Below are positions 26,636 through 34,653 of a stretch of 64,000 nucleotides of DNA, piece after piece. The translations under genes were made by a program, and so were the position numbers. The stretch covers positions 124,001 to 188,000 of the forward strand of contig NZ_VIGH01000004.1 in the NCBI RefSeq assembly GCF_006704125.1, written 5' to 3'. Source of the DNA: Rhodococcus spelaei (lineage in GTDB: Bacteria; Actinomycetota; Actinomycetes; Mycobacteriales; Mycobacteriaceae). The notes below the pieces were generated by a model, which made no database searches, was not told the origin of the DNA, and worked only from the letters and a program-made list of their open reading frames with translations. Each line of letters opens with the position of its first letter. Position 1 is the stretch's first letter.

Positions 26636-27460
26636 GTGACGGGGAGGCAATGGCGCGAGGTCGTGCCCGACACCGTGCACGACGCGCTCGACACTCATGG
26701 CTGGCGGGTCCGCGCGGCGTCGGCGCGGGGGAGTGCGCACCACGACGCGGCGACGCCACGGCAGGACGCGTACGCGGTGCGGCACGGACGCGGCCGTCTC
26801 GCGGTGGTGGTCTGCGACGGCCTCGGCACGATGGAGTTCTCCCACCTGGCCGCGGAGGCGGCGAGCGCGGCGCTGGCCGATCATCTGCTCACCGCGGAAC
26901 TCGAGGTTTCCGGCGACTGGACCGTGCACCTGCGGGTCGCCTCCCAGGCGGTGACCCGGGCGGCGGGTGACGTGCTCGGTGACAGCGCACCGAGCCTCGA
27001 CGCCGTCGCCGACGTCATGGCCACCACCGTGACCGCCTTCGTCGTCGAGGGGGTCGACGGTGGCGGCCCCTGGCTGGCACACACTGCGACCGTCGGCGAC
27101 AGCAGTGCCTGGTGGCGGCAGACCCGTTCCGGCGCACTCGGATTCGACCCCTGGCTGCTGATGTCCGGAGGGCGTCTGACCCGCAGCGAGGTCGCCGCCA
27201 CGCGTGCGCTCGCCCTCCCGCTGCCCGACGACGCCGTCGTCGCCGGCTCCAGTTACGAGGTAGACCGCGAGGAACTGCTCGTCGTGTGTAGCGACGGCAT
27301 AGGCGACGCGTTCGACGACGGCGGCAGCGCCGTCGCCGCCGGGTTCGCGACCGGATGGACCACCCCGCCGCGGCTGTCCGACCTCGCCGATCGCATCGCG
27401 TCCGAGGAGGCCGGTCACCGCGACGACCGCACCGTCGTCGCGGTGTGGACGCCGCGGTGA
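26636..27460 (+). CDS. PP2C-type protein phosphatase
   Basis: 274 residues. A PPM/PP2C domain is shown by SARGSAHHDAATPRQDAYAV, VVCDGLGTMEFSHLAAE (metal-binding Asp near 61), VCSDGIGDAF near 222 and GHRDDRTVVAVW near the end. These Asp residues bind two Mn or Mg ions and remove phosphate from Ser/Thr. It lacks the usual GGH of motif 2 but keeps the four acidic metal positions as far as I can align by eye. It is co-transcribed with two uncharacterised proteins, which are the likely partners. Confidence 0.82.
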   Translation: MTGRQWREVVPDTVHDALDTHGWRVRAASARGSAHHDAATPRQDAYAVRHGRGRLAVVVCDGLGTMEFSHLAAEAASAALADHLLTAELEVSGDWTVHLRVASQAVTRAAGDVLGDSAPSLDAVADVMATTVTAFVVEGVDGGGPWLAHTATVGDSSAWWRQTRSGALGFDPWLLMSGGRLTRSEVAATRALALPLPDDAVVAGSSYEVDREELLVVCSDGIGDAFDDGGSAVAAGFATGWTTPPRLSDLADRIASEEAGHRDDRTVVAVWTPR

Positions 27461-27469
27461 CAGTCCGTC

Positions 27470-28081
27470 TCAGTTCACCGGCGTCCAGACCCCGCACCGC
27501 TTCGCGGTGAACGCGACGTCCGAGGCCTGGATCGTCACCACTGCCGGCCCGTTCTCGTTGCCGTTGGCGAGGATCTCGTCGAAGTCGCCGCTGGTTCCGC
27601 TGGACCGCTGCCAGTAGCACCCGTTGGTCCCGCTGTTGCGGTAGGTGCCGGGGTTGATGTCCTTGCCCACCAGGAAGATTCCGTCGCCCTTGATGGTGCT
27701 GCGCGCCGCCTCGCGCTCCTTCGGCAGCAGTGCCTGCTCGCGCTGAGCGAGCTCGCCGCTCAGTTTGTCGAGCTGCACCTTGCGGGTGTCGAGCGCGGCG
27801 TTCTCGATCCGGGTCCGGTCGGCCAGGCCCTTCTCGCGCTGCTCGACCGACTGCACTCGCTGCGTCGTCGACTGCTCCTGCGCCGTCGCGGCCTGCTCAC
27901 GCTGCTCGATCGAGGCGATGCGCTCGCCGAACGGGTCCGACCACGCGAGAATGCCGATGCCGACACCGAACAGCAGCGCCGCGACCATCGCGCAGATCCA
28001 CGGCCAGCGGTGCGGCGTGGTGGGGGCGACGGTCGGCGCGGTCGGAACCAGCGGCTCCGTGGAGGGGAAGTACTCGGTCAC
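27470..28081 (-). CDS. Membrane-anchored coiled-coil protein with a conserved C-terminal domain
   Basis: 203 residues from GTG 28081, which has AGGAG six bases upstream on the coding strand. One membrane segment (about 25-45), a coiled coil with Gln/Glu heptads (about 50-115; IEQREQAATAQEQ), then a C-terminal domain starting GDGIFLVGKDINPGTYRNSG with two cysteines. The last domain recurs in many actinobacterial surface proteins but its role is unknown. It converges on the PP2C gene. Confidence 0.72.
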   Translation of the reverse strand: MTEYFPSTEPLVPTAPTVAPTTPHRWPWICAMVAALLFGVGIGILAWSDPFGERIASIEQREQAATAQEQSTTQRVQSVEQREKGLADRTRIENAALDTRKVQLDKLSGELAQREQALLPKEREAARSTIKGDGIFLVGKDINPGTYRNSGTNGCYWQRSSGTSGDFDEILANGNENGPAVVTIQASDVAFTAKRCGVWTPVN

Positions 28082-28509
28082 GTCGAGCTCCTGTGCATAC
28101 GAACGAGGTCGCGCGCCGACGGTTCCTGCCGTCATTGCGCGACGCGCCCTCGACATTTGTGAGAGCCGCACAGACTGACAGAGGGCACCGACAAGTTTCG
28201 CCGCCGCGCATGCGGCGACCTCACCGAGTCGCAGAACTGGGCACGATGGGGTCCGGCGACGAGATCCGCGACACTACCGCGGACCTACTGCACGAGCGCT
28301 TCTCCCGATGGGCGTGAACACCGGTTCCGTGAGGTGCGGTTCGTCCGCAATGTCTGAACGGCATGGAGTTGCCAGCAAACGTGAAGGTGCCTGGCATTGC
28401 GAGCCGCCTCGAGGCGCGGGTACGAATGAGTTGTCGGCCAGTCGTGCAACACATTTCGTCGCAGGCAGGTTCGGCACCGTATCGCACTCATCGACAAAGG
28501 AGTATTCAC
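28082..28509. other. Gene-free stretch
   Basis: 428 bases between divergent genes. I see no convincing reading frame or long repeat. The end carries the ribosome-binding site AAAGGAG (28496-28502) of the short gene at 28510; the start is the 5' region of the coiled-coil gene. Confidence 0.5.
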
Positions 28510-28620
28510 ATGGGTTCATCGAACTCGGATCTCAGTCAGATCGGTTCCATCGCAGGCATTGGCGCCGTACTGCTTGCCCTGGTCGCGGCGGGAACCGGCA
28601 GCGCATCGATGTCGGGATAG
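28510..28620 (+). CDS. 36-residue small membrane-active or secreted peptide
   Basis: A short frame with an ideal AAAGGAG seven bases before ATG. The peptide is Ser/Gly-rich with one hydrophobic helix (about residues 11-29, IGSIAGIGAVLLALVAAGTG) and no basic N-terminus. It lacks a normal signal sequence. Small signal-less peptides of this kind occur in Corynebacteriales as mycomembrane porins (PorA/PorH type), but similarity here is only in size and style. A perfect stem-loop 80 bases downstream could end the transcript. Confidence 0.6.
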   Translation: MGSSNSDLSQIGSIAGIGAVLLALVAAGTGSASMSG

Positions 28621-28700
28621 CAGGTCTCGTTCGTCTCCCCCCGACGACATCCGGCCCGCGCCCGATCGGGTGGGGCCGAATGTCGGGCCATTGGTGGACC

Positions 28701-28736
28701 GACGTCACGCCGCAGGCGGACCTGCGGCGTGACGTC
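28701..28736. terminator. Perfect 16-bp stem-loop
   Basis: GACGTCACGCCGCAGG at 28701-28716 pairs perfectly with 28721-28736 around a CGGA loop. It lies between the 36-residue gene and the converging M50-like gene and is likely a bidirectional terminator. Confidence 0.75.
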
Positions 28737-28786
28737 CCGGATCGGTGCGATGGCGGTCCCTCGCCCGCGGCTGTGACCTCGGCGCA

Positions 28787-29443
28787 CTAGACGAGGTACT
28801 GGGCCCGCCACGCCAACACTCCGGTCCCCACGCACACCCCCGCCAGCAGGACCACCCACAGCCACCGCGGCAGGTGGGTGAGGTTCCGCAGCTGGTCGAG
28901 ATCCGAGTGGCCCGAGCGGGTCCCGGCAGCCTCGACGACCGTGCGCAGGTTCCCGATGAGCAGCAGCCAGATGGCGACGTAGCCGAACTGCAGCTGTAGG
29001 GAGGCTGATCCGAAGTAGGCGACGACGCCGAATGCGGCACCGCTGACCACCAGCACGAGGAGGCCGAAGAGGTTCCGGATGAACGGCAGCATCACGACCA
29101 TCAGTCCCACGGTGCCCCACAGCAGGATTCGGAGCCAGCCGCCCGCAACGAGGGCGGCACCGCCGAGGCCGAGCAGGGACGGCGCGAGATAGCCCGCCGC
29201 GGCAGTCAGCACCATCCCGGGCCCGCGCGGCTTACCGCGGGAGAGCGTCAGACCCGAAGTGTCCGAATGTAATCGGATCCCGGTCAACCGTCGCCCCGTC
29301 GCGACCGCGGCAATGGCGTGGCCCGCCTCGTGCGCGAGTGTCACCGCGTGCCGGGACAGCGGCCACAACGGCCGCAGCAGCACGAGCGCGGCCGCAACGA
29401 CGATCGGCAGGTAGGTGGACCACTGGTCCCAGTCCGGATTCAC
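28787..29443 (-). CDS. M50-like membrane metalloprotease family protein
   Basis: 218 residues, six or so membrane segments. HEAGH at 38-42 is the zinc-binding motif, and AAGYLAPSLLGLGGAAL follows. It matches the peptidase M50B-like group common in actinomycetes. It may cleave within the membrane, but no adjacent anti-sigma or signalling partner is seen. Confidence 0.85.
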   Translation of the reverse strand: MNPDWDQWSTYLPIVVAAALVLLRPLWPLSRHAVTLAHEAGHAIAAVATGRRLTGIRLHSDTSGLTLSRGKPRGPGMVLTAAAGYLAPSLLGLGGAALVAGGWLRILLWGTVGLMVVMLPFIRNLFGLLVLVVSGAAFGVVAYFGSASLQLQFGYVAIWLLLIGNLRTVVEAAGTRSGHSDLDQLRNLTHLPRWLWVVLLAGVCVGTGVLAWRAQYLV

Positions 29444-29485
29444 CCGACCATCGTGCCAACCCCGCCCGGCGACACCGACACCGCC

Positions 29486-29536
29486 GGGTGAAGGGAACCT
29501 TCAACCAGGTAGACAGGGTGAAGGTTCCCTTCACCC
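29486..29536. repeat. Family A palindrome, copy 2
   Basis: 18-base arms, GGGTGAAGGGAACCTTCA (29486-29503) and its exact complement (29519-29536). It lies between two minus-strand genes, 3' of the amidase, where it probably acts as a terminator. Confidence 0.8.
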
Positions 29537-29575
29537 TGGGCTGGCGTGGGTGTCTTGGTGTGTGGGGGAAGGGGG

Positions 29576-31006
29576 TCAGCCCTGGATGCGGCGGAACGGT
29601 TGCGCCTGCTCGAGTTCGAATGCCAGTTCCAGCAGGGTCCGCTCGTCGCCGTGCGCCGCCGAGAAATGCGACGCCAGCGGAAGTCCCGTCGCGGTCTGGT
29701 GCAGTGGAAGCGAGATCGCGGGACCGCCGGCGGCGTTGTTCAGCGGGGTGAACGCCGTGTAGTCGACCAGCTTTCGGAACAGGTCGTCGAAACTCTGCGT
29801 CGGGGAGAGGAACCCGAGCGGCGGGGTGGTGTGCGCGACCACCGGCGACAAGATCACGTCATACTTCGCGAAGGCGTCCGCGTAGACCCGCTGGGTGCGC
29901 CGCAACCGGTAGAGGACGCGGGGCGTCTTCGCGATGTTCTTGCGGTACATCGCGGCCAGGCCGCGGGAGAGGTTGTCGGTCTTGGCCTTGTCGAAGTCGG
30001 AGCCGAACATCTTCTTGCCCCCGCTGCTGATCGCGAAGGACAGGAATCCCCAGTACAGGCCGAAGTCCTCGACGAACGACGGTCCGACGGGCATCGGTGC
30101 CTCCTCCACGCGATGCCCCAGACCGGCGAGTAGGTCCGCGGTCGCCTGCACGGACGCCCGCGTCTCGTCGTCGGTGCGGAAACCGTTGACGGAGTCGACG
30201 ATGACGCCGACGCGCAGCCTGGTCGAGCTGGGTCCCTCGACTAGCCGAACCGGCGGAAGTTTCGGGTTGCGGTAATGGTTTTCGGCGGCCGCGTAGTACC
30301 GGGCGGTGTCCCGGACCGTCCGGGTGACGACGCCCTGCGTGACCACGCGGATCGGCATCGACTGGTCCATCGGGTCCGCCACGGTGCGGCCGCGGGTCGG
30401 CTTGAGGCCCACCAGTCCGCAGGCGGCGGCCGGGATCCGGATCGAGCCGCCGCCGTCGTTGGCGTGCGCGATCGGCACCACACCGGCCGCGACCAACGCC
30501 GCGGACCCGCCCGACGACGCACCGGAGGAGAACTCCGGGTTCCACGGATTGTGTACTGGCTCGCCGGCCGCGTACTCGGTGGACGCACTGAACCCGAACT
30601 CGGGCAGTCTGCTCTTGCCGAGTGAGACCAGGCCGGTGGACAGCAGTTGGGTGACGACGTCGCTGTCCCGGTCCGCCGGCTTCGGGGTGAAGGCCGCGCT
30701 GCCGTGGCCGGAGGGCAGCCCGGTGACGTCGACGTTGTCCTTGACGATGGTGGGGACACCGCCGAACACGCCGCGGCGCGGCGCGTCGGCCTGTGCGAGG
30801 GCCCGGTCGTAGTCGGCGAACTGCACCGCGTTGAGTCCCGCCTGGACCGACTCGGCCCGCTCGATCGCGGCCGCCACCACCTCGCGGGCCGAGGCCTGCC
30901 CGGACGCGACCAGCTCCGCGACCCCGGTGGCGTCGAGGTCGCCGAGGGCGTCGTCGCGGAAGGCGTGCACACGGAAGGCGGGGACTCGGGTGCTGTCGCT
31001 GCTCAT
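29576..31006 (-). CDS. Amidase (amidase signature family)
   Basis: 476 residues. The Ser-cisSer-Lys triad is Lys89 (VPTIVKDNVD), the SSGGSA stretch at 164-169 and Ser188 (DGGGSIR). GLVGLKPTRGR follows. It hydrolyses an amide, with no clue to the substrate. The window shows only a short gap to the ABC-F gene; both are on the minus strand and may be co-transcribed. Confidence 0.9.
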   Translation of the reverse strand: MSSDSTRVPAFRVHAFRDDALGDLDATGVAELVASGQASAREVVAAAIERAESVQAGLNAVQFADYDRALAQADAPRRGVFGGVPTIVKDNVDVTGLPSGHGSAAFTPKPADRDSDVVTQLLSTGLVSLGKSRLPEFGFSASTEYAAGEPVHNPWNPEFSSGASSGGSAALVAAGVVPIAHANDGGGSIRIPAAACGLVGLKPTRGRTVADPMDQSMPIRVVTQGVVTRTVRDTARYYAAAENHYRNPKLPPVRLVEGPSSTRLRVGVIVDSVNGFRTDDETRASVQATADLLAGLGHRVEEAPMPVGPSFVEDFGLYWGFLSFAISSGGKKMFGSDFDKAKTDNLSRGLAAMYRKNIAKTPRVLYRLRRTQRVYADAFAKYDVILSPVVAHTTPPLGFLSPTQSFDDLFRKLVDYTAFTPLNNAAGGPAISLPLHQTATGLPLASHFSAAHGDERTLLELAFELEQAQPFRRIQG

Positions 31007-31043
31007 GGGGTCCTCGGGGTCGCGGGTGCGGGTTCTCGCCAGC

Positions 31044-32642
31044 CTAGGCGGGCGGGTCGATCTCCGACAGCCCCTCCTCGGTCAGCTCGAGCCACCGCGT
31101 CGGACCGATCTCCCGCAGGAACGGGAGGTCGTGGCCGGCGACGATCAGGGCGCCCCGGAACTGGGCGAGTGCCTCGGTGAGGTGGCGGAGACTCGGCAGG
31201 TCCAGGTTGTTCGTGGGCTCGTCCAGCAGCAGCAGCCGTGGCGGCGGTTCGGCGAGCAGGATCGTGGCCAGCGCGGCCCGGAGCCGTTCCCCGCCCGACA
31301 GGGCAGCTGCGGGCACATCGGCGTCGCGGCCGCGGAACAGGAAGCGGGCCAGGCGTCCGCGAATCTGCTCGTCGGCGGCGTGCGGGGCGGCGTCGGCGAC
31401 GTTCTGTGCGAGCGTGCGGGATTCGTCGAACACGTCGAGTCGCTGCGGTAGTGACCGCCACGGCACCGACGGCGACGCCTCGGAGACCGCGCGCAGCAGC
31501 GTGGACTTGCCGATCCCGTTGCGGCCCACCAGCGCGATGCGCTCCGGCCCGATGACCGACAGTTCCACTCGCTGACCGCTCGCCAGGGTGGTGTCGAGCT
31601 CGAGCACCCGCTGTCCCGGGTGAACGACGCTGTCGGGCAGGTCGATTCGGATCTCCTTGTCGTCGCGGACCGCGTCCTCCGCTTCGGTGAGGGTGCGACG
31701 TGCGTCGTCGAGTCGATCGGCGTGCACGCCACGCAACTTGCCGGCCGACGCCTGGGCCTGCCGCTTGCGTTCGCCGGCCAGGATCCGCGGGATGCTCGAC
31801 TCCGTCTTCTTGCCGTAGCGCTGACGGCGGTCGATCTTCGTCTGCGTCTCCACCAGTTCCCGGCTCTGCCTGCGGACGTCGGCGCGCGCATCGCGGACCG
31901 CGGCCCGCGCCGCCTCCTGCTCGGTGTCGACCGCGTCGAGATAGTGGGCGAAGTTGCCGCCGAAGAACCGCAGTTCCCCGGACCGCAACTCGGCAATCGT
32001 GTCCATCCGGTCGAGCAGCTCGCGGTCGTGGCTGACGATCACTGCGATACCCGCGAACTGGTCGATCGCCGCATACAACCGCGACTTCGCCCGCAGGTCC
32101 AGGTTGTTCGTGGGTTCGTCGAGCAGCAGTACCTGTGGTTCGGCGAGCAGCGCGGCGGTGACACCCAGCAGCATCGTCTCGCCGCCGGACAGGGTGCCGA
32201 CAGTGCGGCCCAACGACTCTGGCGTGCCCGCGACGTGGGCGAGGCCGAGCCGGTCCAGGGTCGCGACGGCCCGCTCCTCGACATCCCACTGTCCCGTGGC
32301 CACCGCGAAATCGTCGTCCATTCCCTGCCCGGACTCGATGCGGTGCACTGCTTTTCGTTGCGGCTCGATGCCGAGCACCGCGTCGACGGTGCGAGTGGGG
32401 TCGAGCGTGAGGTCCTGTCGCAGGTAGGCGAGGTCGCCCGCGACGGTCACCGAACCGCGGTCGGGGGTGAGTCTGCCCGCGATCAGGCGCAGCAGGGTGG
32501 ACTTGCCGACGCCGTTGCGGCCGACGAGACCCGTGCGACCGCCCGGGAAGACGCCGTCGACTCCGTCGAAAACCTGTTCGCCGTCGGGCCACGAGAAGGC
32601 GAGGTCGGACAGGGTGAACGAGGACAGGGTGCGTGAGGGCAT
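31044..32642 (-). CDS. ABC-F family ATP-binding protein
   Basis: 532 residues with two ABC cassettes and no membrane segments: GRNGVGKST at 41-49 and GRNGIGKST near 370, LSGGE in each half, and LLDEPTNNLD twice. A charged linker (RQSRELVETQTKIDRRQRYGKK) lies between them. ABC-F proteins act on the ribosome, relieving stalled translation or antibiotic block. ATG 32642 has AAGGAG upstream; the frame is open further upstream as an Arg-rich stretch, so a longer N-terminus is possible. Confidence 0.9.
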   Translation of the reverse strand: MPSRTLSSFTLSDLAFSWPDGEQVFDGVDGVFPGGRTGLVGRNGVGKSTLLRLIAGRLTPDRGSVTVAGDLAYLRQDLTLDPTRTVDAVLGIEPQRKAVHRIESGQGMDDDFAVATGQWDVEERAVATLDRLGLAHVAGTPESLGRTVGTLSGGETMLLGVTAALLAEPQVLLLDEPTNNLDLRAKSRLYAAIDQFAGIAVIVSHDRELLDRMDTIAELRSGELRFFGGNFAHYLDAVDTEQEAARAAVRDARADVRRQSRELVETQTKIDRRQRYGKKTESSIPRILAGERKRQAQASAGKLRGVHADRLDDARRTLTEAEDAVRDDKEIRIDLPDSVVHPGQRVLELDTTLASGQRVELSVIGPERIALVGRNGIGKSTLLRAVSEASPSVPWRSLPQRLDVFDESRTLAQNVADAAPHAADEQIRGRLARFLFRGRDADVPAAALSGGERLRAALATILLAEPPPRLLLLDEPTNNLDLPSLRHLTEALAQFRGALIVAGHDLPFLREIGPTRWLELTEEGLSEIDPPA

Positions 32643-32765
32643 GGATGCTCCTTCGAGGTGGGTGCGGGGCGCGCGGGTACGGCGAGTACCGCGGCGCCGA
32701 GAGCGCGTCACAACCTCTATGCGAGCAAGGGCCCTTCTCCGATCGTCGACAACAGGACGGACCCC

Positions 32766-32794
32766 AGGCTAGGGCGGTCGGACCGGGTCGGCAA
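32766..32794 (-). promoter_or_regulatory. Probable promoter of the ABC-F gene
   Basis: On the minus strand TTGCCG (32794-32789), a 17-base spacer and TAGCCT (32771-32766). It predicts a 5' leader of about 115 bases before the ATG. Confidence 0.5.
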
Positions 32795-32812
32795 GTGAAT
32801 TAGGCGCTGCGC

Positions 32813-32860
32813 GCCCGTGAGTGCTTCTGGTCCCTCTGTGGGCCAAAAGTACTCACGGGC
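32813..32860. repeat. Family B palindrome, intergenic copy
   Basis: Arms 32813-32833 and 32841-32860 (GCCCGTGAGT ... ACTCACGGGC) form a hairpin almost identical in sequence to the element embedded in the MaoC gene at 20154. It is 3' of the gene ending at 32873, so terminator activity is plausible. Confidence 0.75.
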
Positions 32861-32872
32861 GGCGAAGCCGCC

Positions 32873-33430
32873 TCAGATCTGCGGACCCTCGGTGCGCAGG
32901 TCGTCGACCTTGCTCATGGCCTCGCGCAGTTCCGCGAGCCACTCCTCGGCGTGCTGGCCGGCCAGTCGGACCGTCCAGGCCAGCGCGTCCGCGCGGGACC
33001 GGGCCACGCCGGCGTCGACCAGCGTGTCGAGCACCTTGCGCTCGGGTTGACGCAGCCGCGTCATGACCGGCACCGCGAGGTGGGTGAACAGCACGTGCTG
33101 CTCGCCGAGTGTCACCCCCCACGCCACCTTGCGGCCGTAGCGGGCCTCGGCCTCGTCGGCGATCCGCATCCGGTCGGCCCGGGTGCTCTCACGGAACCGG
33201 GAGATGCGTCCGTCGACCGCGGCCGGGGTGGTGTCCTCCGGAGCCGGCAGTTCGCCGGTCACCACGATCTCCTCGCGGTCCACCTCGACCGTCGCCGGCC
33301 CGGTGAACCAGTCGTCGGGAAGTCGGCCGGCGAACCACTCGGTCGCGTCGGAGGCGTCGGGAGCCTGCGCCTGCTGCCATCCGCCGGGCCTGCCGAATCG
33401 CCGACCGCCCGGACCCTGTGCGTTCCTCAT
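32873..33430 (-). CDS. Hypothetical protein with C-terminal helix-turn-helix-like region
   Basis: 185 residues from ATG 33430, which has AGGTGAG upstream. A basic, Gly/Gln-rich start, WFAGRLPDDWFTGPATVEVDREEIVVTGELP in the middle, and a helical C-terminal third (LDTLVDAGVARSRADALAWTVRLAGQHAEEWLAELREAM) that resembles a short DNA-binding or dimer region. I do not recognise a characterised family. It starts 34 bases after the Lrp gene on the same strand. Confidence 0.7.
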   Translation of the reverse strand: MRNAQGPGGRRFGRPGGWQQAQAPDASDATEWFAGRLPDDWFTGPATVEVDREEIVVTGELPAPEDTTPAAVDGRISRFRESTRADRMRIADEAEARYGRKVAWGVTLGEQHVLFTHLAVPVMTRLRQPERKVLDTLVDAGVARSRADALAWTVRLAGQHAEEWLAELREAMSKVDDLRTEGPQI

Positions 33431-33464
33431 CGTTCTCACCTCGGAAATTGCCGTGATTACTTGA

Positions 33465-34604
33465 TTACAGTGATACGCCTCTTTCCGTCGGAGCGCCATG
33501 GCCGGTGGCCAGTCGGGCCGCCTCGACCGGGTCGGACCACACGTCCATCGGGACCACCCCGGTACTGCGTCCCGCACTGTCGAGGAGCCGGCCCATCCGC
33601 TTGGTGAACCCCAGTGCGACCGTCCGGTCGACGATCCGGAGCGAGGGCGTGCGCTCGGCGAGCAACTGCTCCAGGCGTTGGGCGTTGTCGAGAGAACGCA
33701 GCCACGTGCAGTACAGGAAGTTGGTCGACCCCCCGGTCATTGCCATGCATGCACGGGTCTCGGGCAGCGTGACGAGCTTGCGGGCGATCGACTCCGACTC
33801 GTCGGCAGGCACCCGCCCCCAGACCCACAGGGACACCGGCCACCCCGACAGCGGCTGCGCCACATCGCAGCGGAACACCACCGACCCGCTCGCGACCATC
33901 GTCTGCAGCCTGCGTCGCACGGTGCTCACACTGCGGCCGAGGCCCGCGGCGAGATCGGTCAGCGAGGTGCGCCCGTCCACACACAGCCTCCGGACGAGTT
34001 GCCGCTCGGTCTCGTCGAGCGGTCGCAGCATCCTGCTGCCGGCCCGACCGGACGAGCCCAGGTGTGCCCTCTGCTCGGCGTCGAGCGATCGCAGTCGCCA
34101 GTCGCCGCCGACCGCATACGGCCTGGTGACCAGGTGCGTCCGGGTTGCGCGGACGCCGTCCAGCGGTCCGATGGAGTCGAGTACGTAGCGTGACAGTGCG
34201 GTCAGGTCCGGCACTCCCACGGTCAGCAGCAGGTCGCGTCCACCGCTGGTGTGCTCGACCGTCATCACGTGGGGCCACCGGGCGAGGGCCGCCGCGGTCT
34301 CCTGCACCCGACGGGCGTCGCAGTCGATCTCGATGAACGCCGCGATCTGCGGCCCGCCGGGGTGTGCCGTCACCCACGCGATCCCCGCCTCGACCAGCCT
34401 CGACCAGCGCCTGGCTGCGGTGACCGGGTCAACACCCAGCGCCTTGCCGACCGTGGACCACGGGGCTCGCGGATCGAGTTGCAGCGTGTTGATCAGCGCC
34501 AGGTCGATCTCGTCCACGTCGTCCCGACCGGCAAATTCCTGACTGTCAACTGTGTTCACGACAAAATCCTGCAATTCAGAGGCTGTGACGGACGTCATGA
34601 CCAT
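33465..34604 (-). CDS. Double Lrp/AsnC-type transcriptional regulator
   Basis: 379 residues, twice the usual Lrp length. Two HTH plus ligand-like repeats: residues about 32-165 (LINTLQLDPRAPWSTVGKALGVDPVTAARR) and about 190-340 (VRRLCVDGRTSLTDLAAGLGRSVSTVRRRL). A pseudo-dimer in one chain is likely. GAGGAATC precedes ATG 34604. It is divergent from the M20 amidohydrolase, its probable target. Confidence 0.85.
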   Translation of the reverse strand: MVMTSVTASELQDFVVNTVDSQEFAGRDDVDEIDLALINTLQLDPRAPWSTVGKALGVDPVTAARRWSRLVEAGIAWVTAHPGGPQIAAFIEIDCDARRVQETAAALARWPHVMTVEHTSGGRDLLLTVGVPDLTALSRYVLDSIGPLDGVRATRTHLVTRPYAVGGDWRLRSLDAEQRAHLGSSGRAGSRMLRPLDETERQLVRRLCVDGRTSLTDLAAGLGRSVSTVRRRLQTMVASGSVVFRCDVAQPLSGWPVSLWVWGRVPADESESIARKLVTLPETRACMAMTGGSTNFLYCTWLRSLDNAQRLEQLLAERTPSLRIVDRTVALGFTKRMGRLLDSAGRSTGVVPMDVWSDPVEAARLATGHGAPTERGVSL

Positions 34605-34653
34605 GATTCCTCACGGCCGGATGCGTCCGGCGACATCGCTCGAAGGAGTAACC

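Noticed and set aside
25402-27460. The DUF6308/PP2C trio as an anti-phage system
   Set aside because: No nuclease, sensor, reverse transcriptase or other defence domain is visible and there is no defence-island context. It is better reported as an uncharacterised signalling module.
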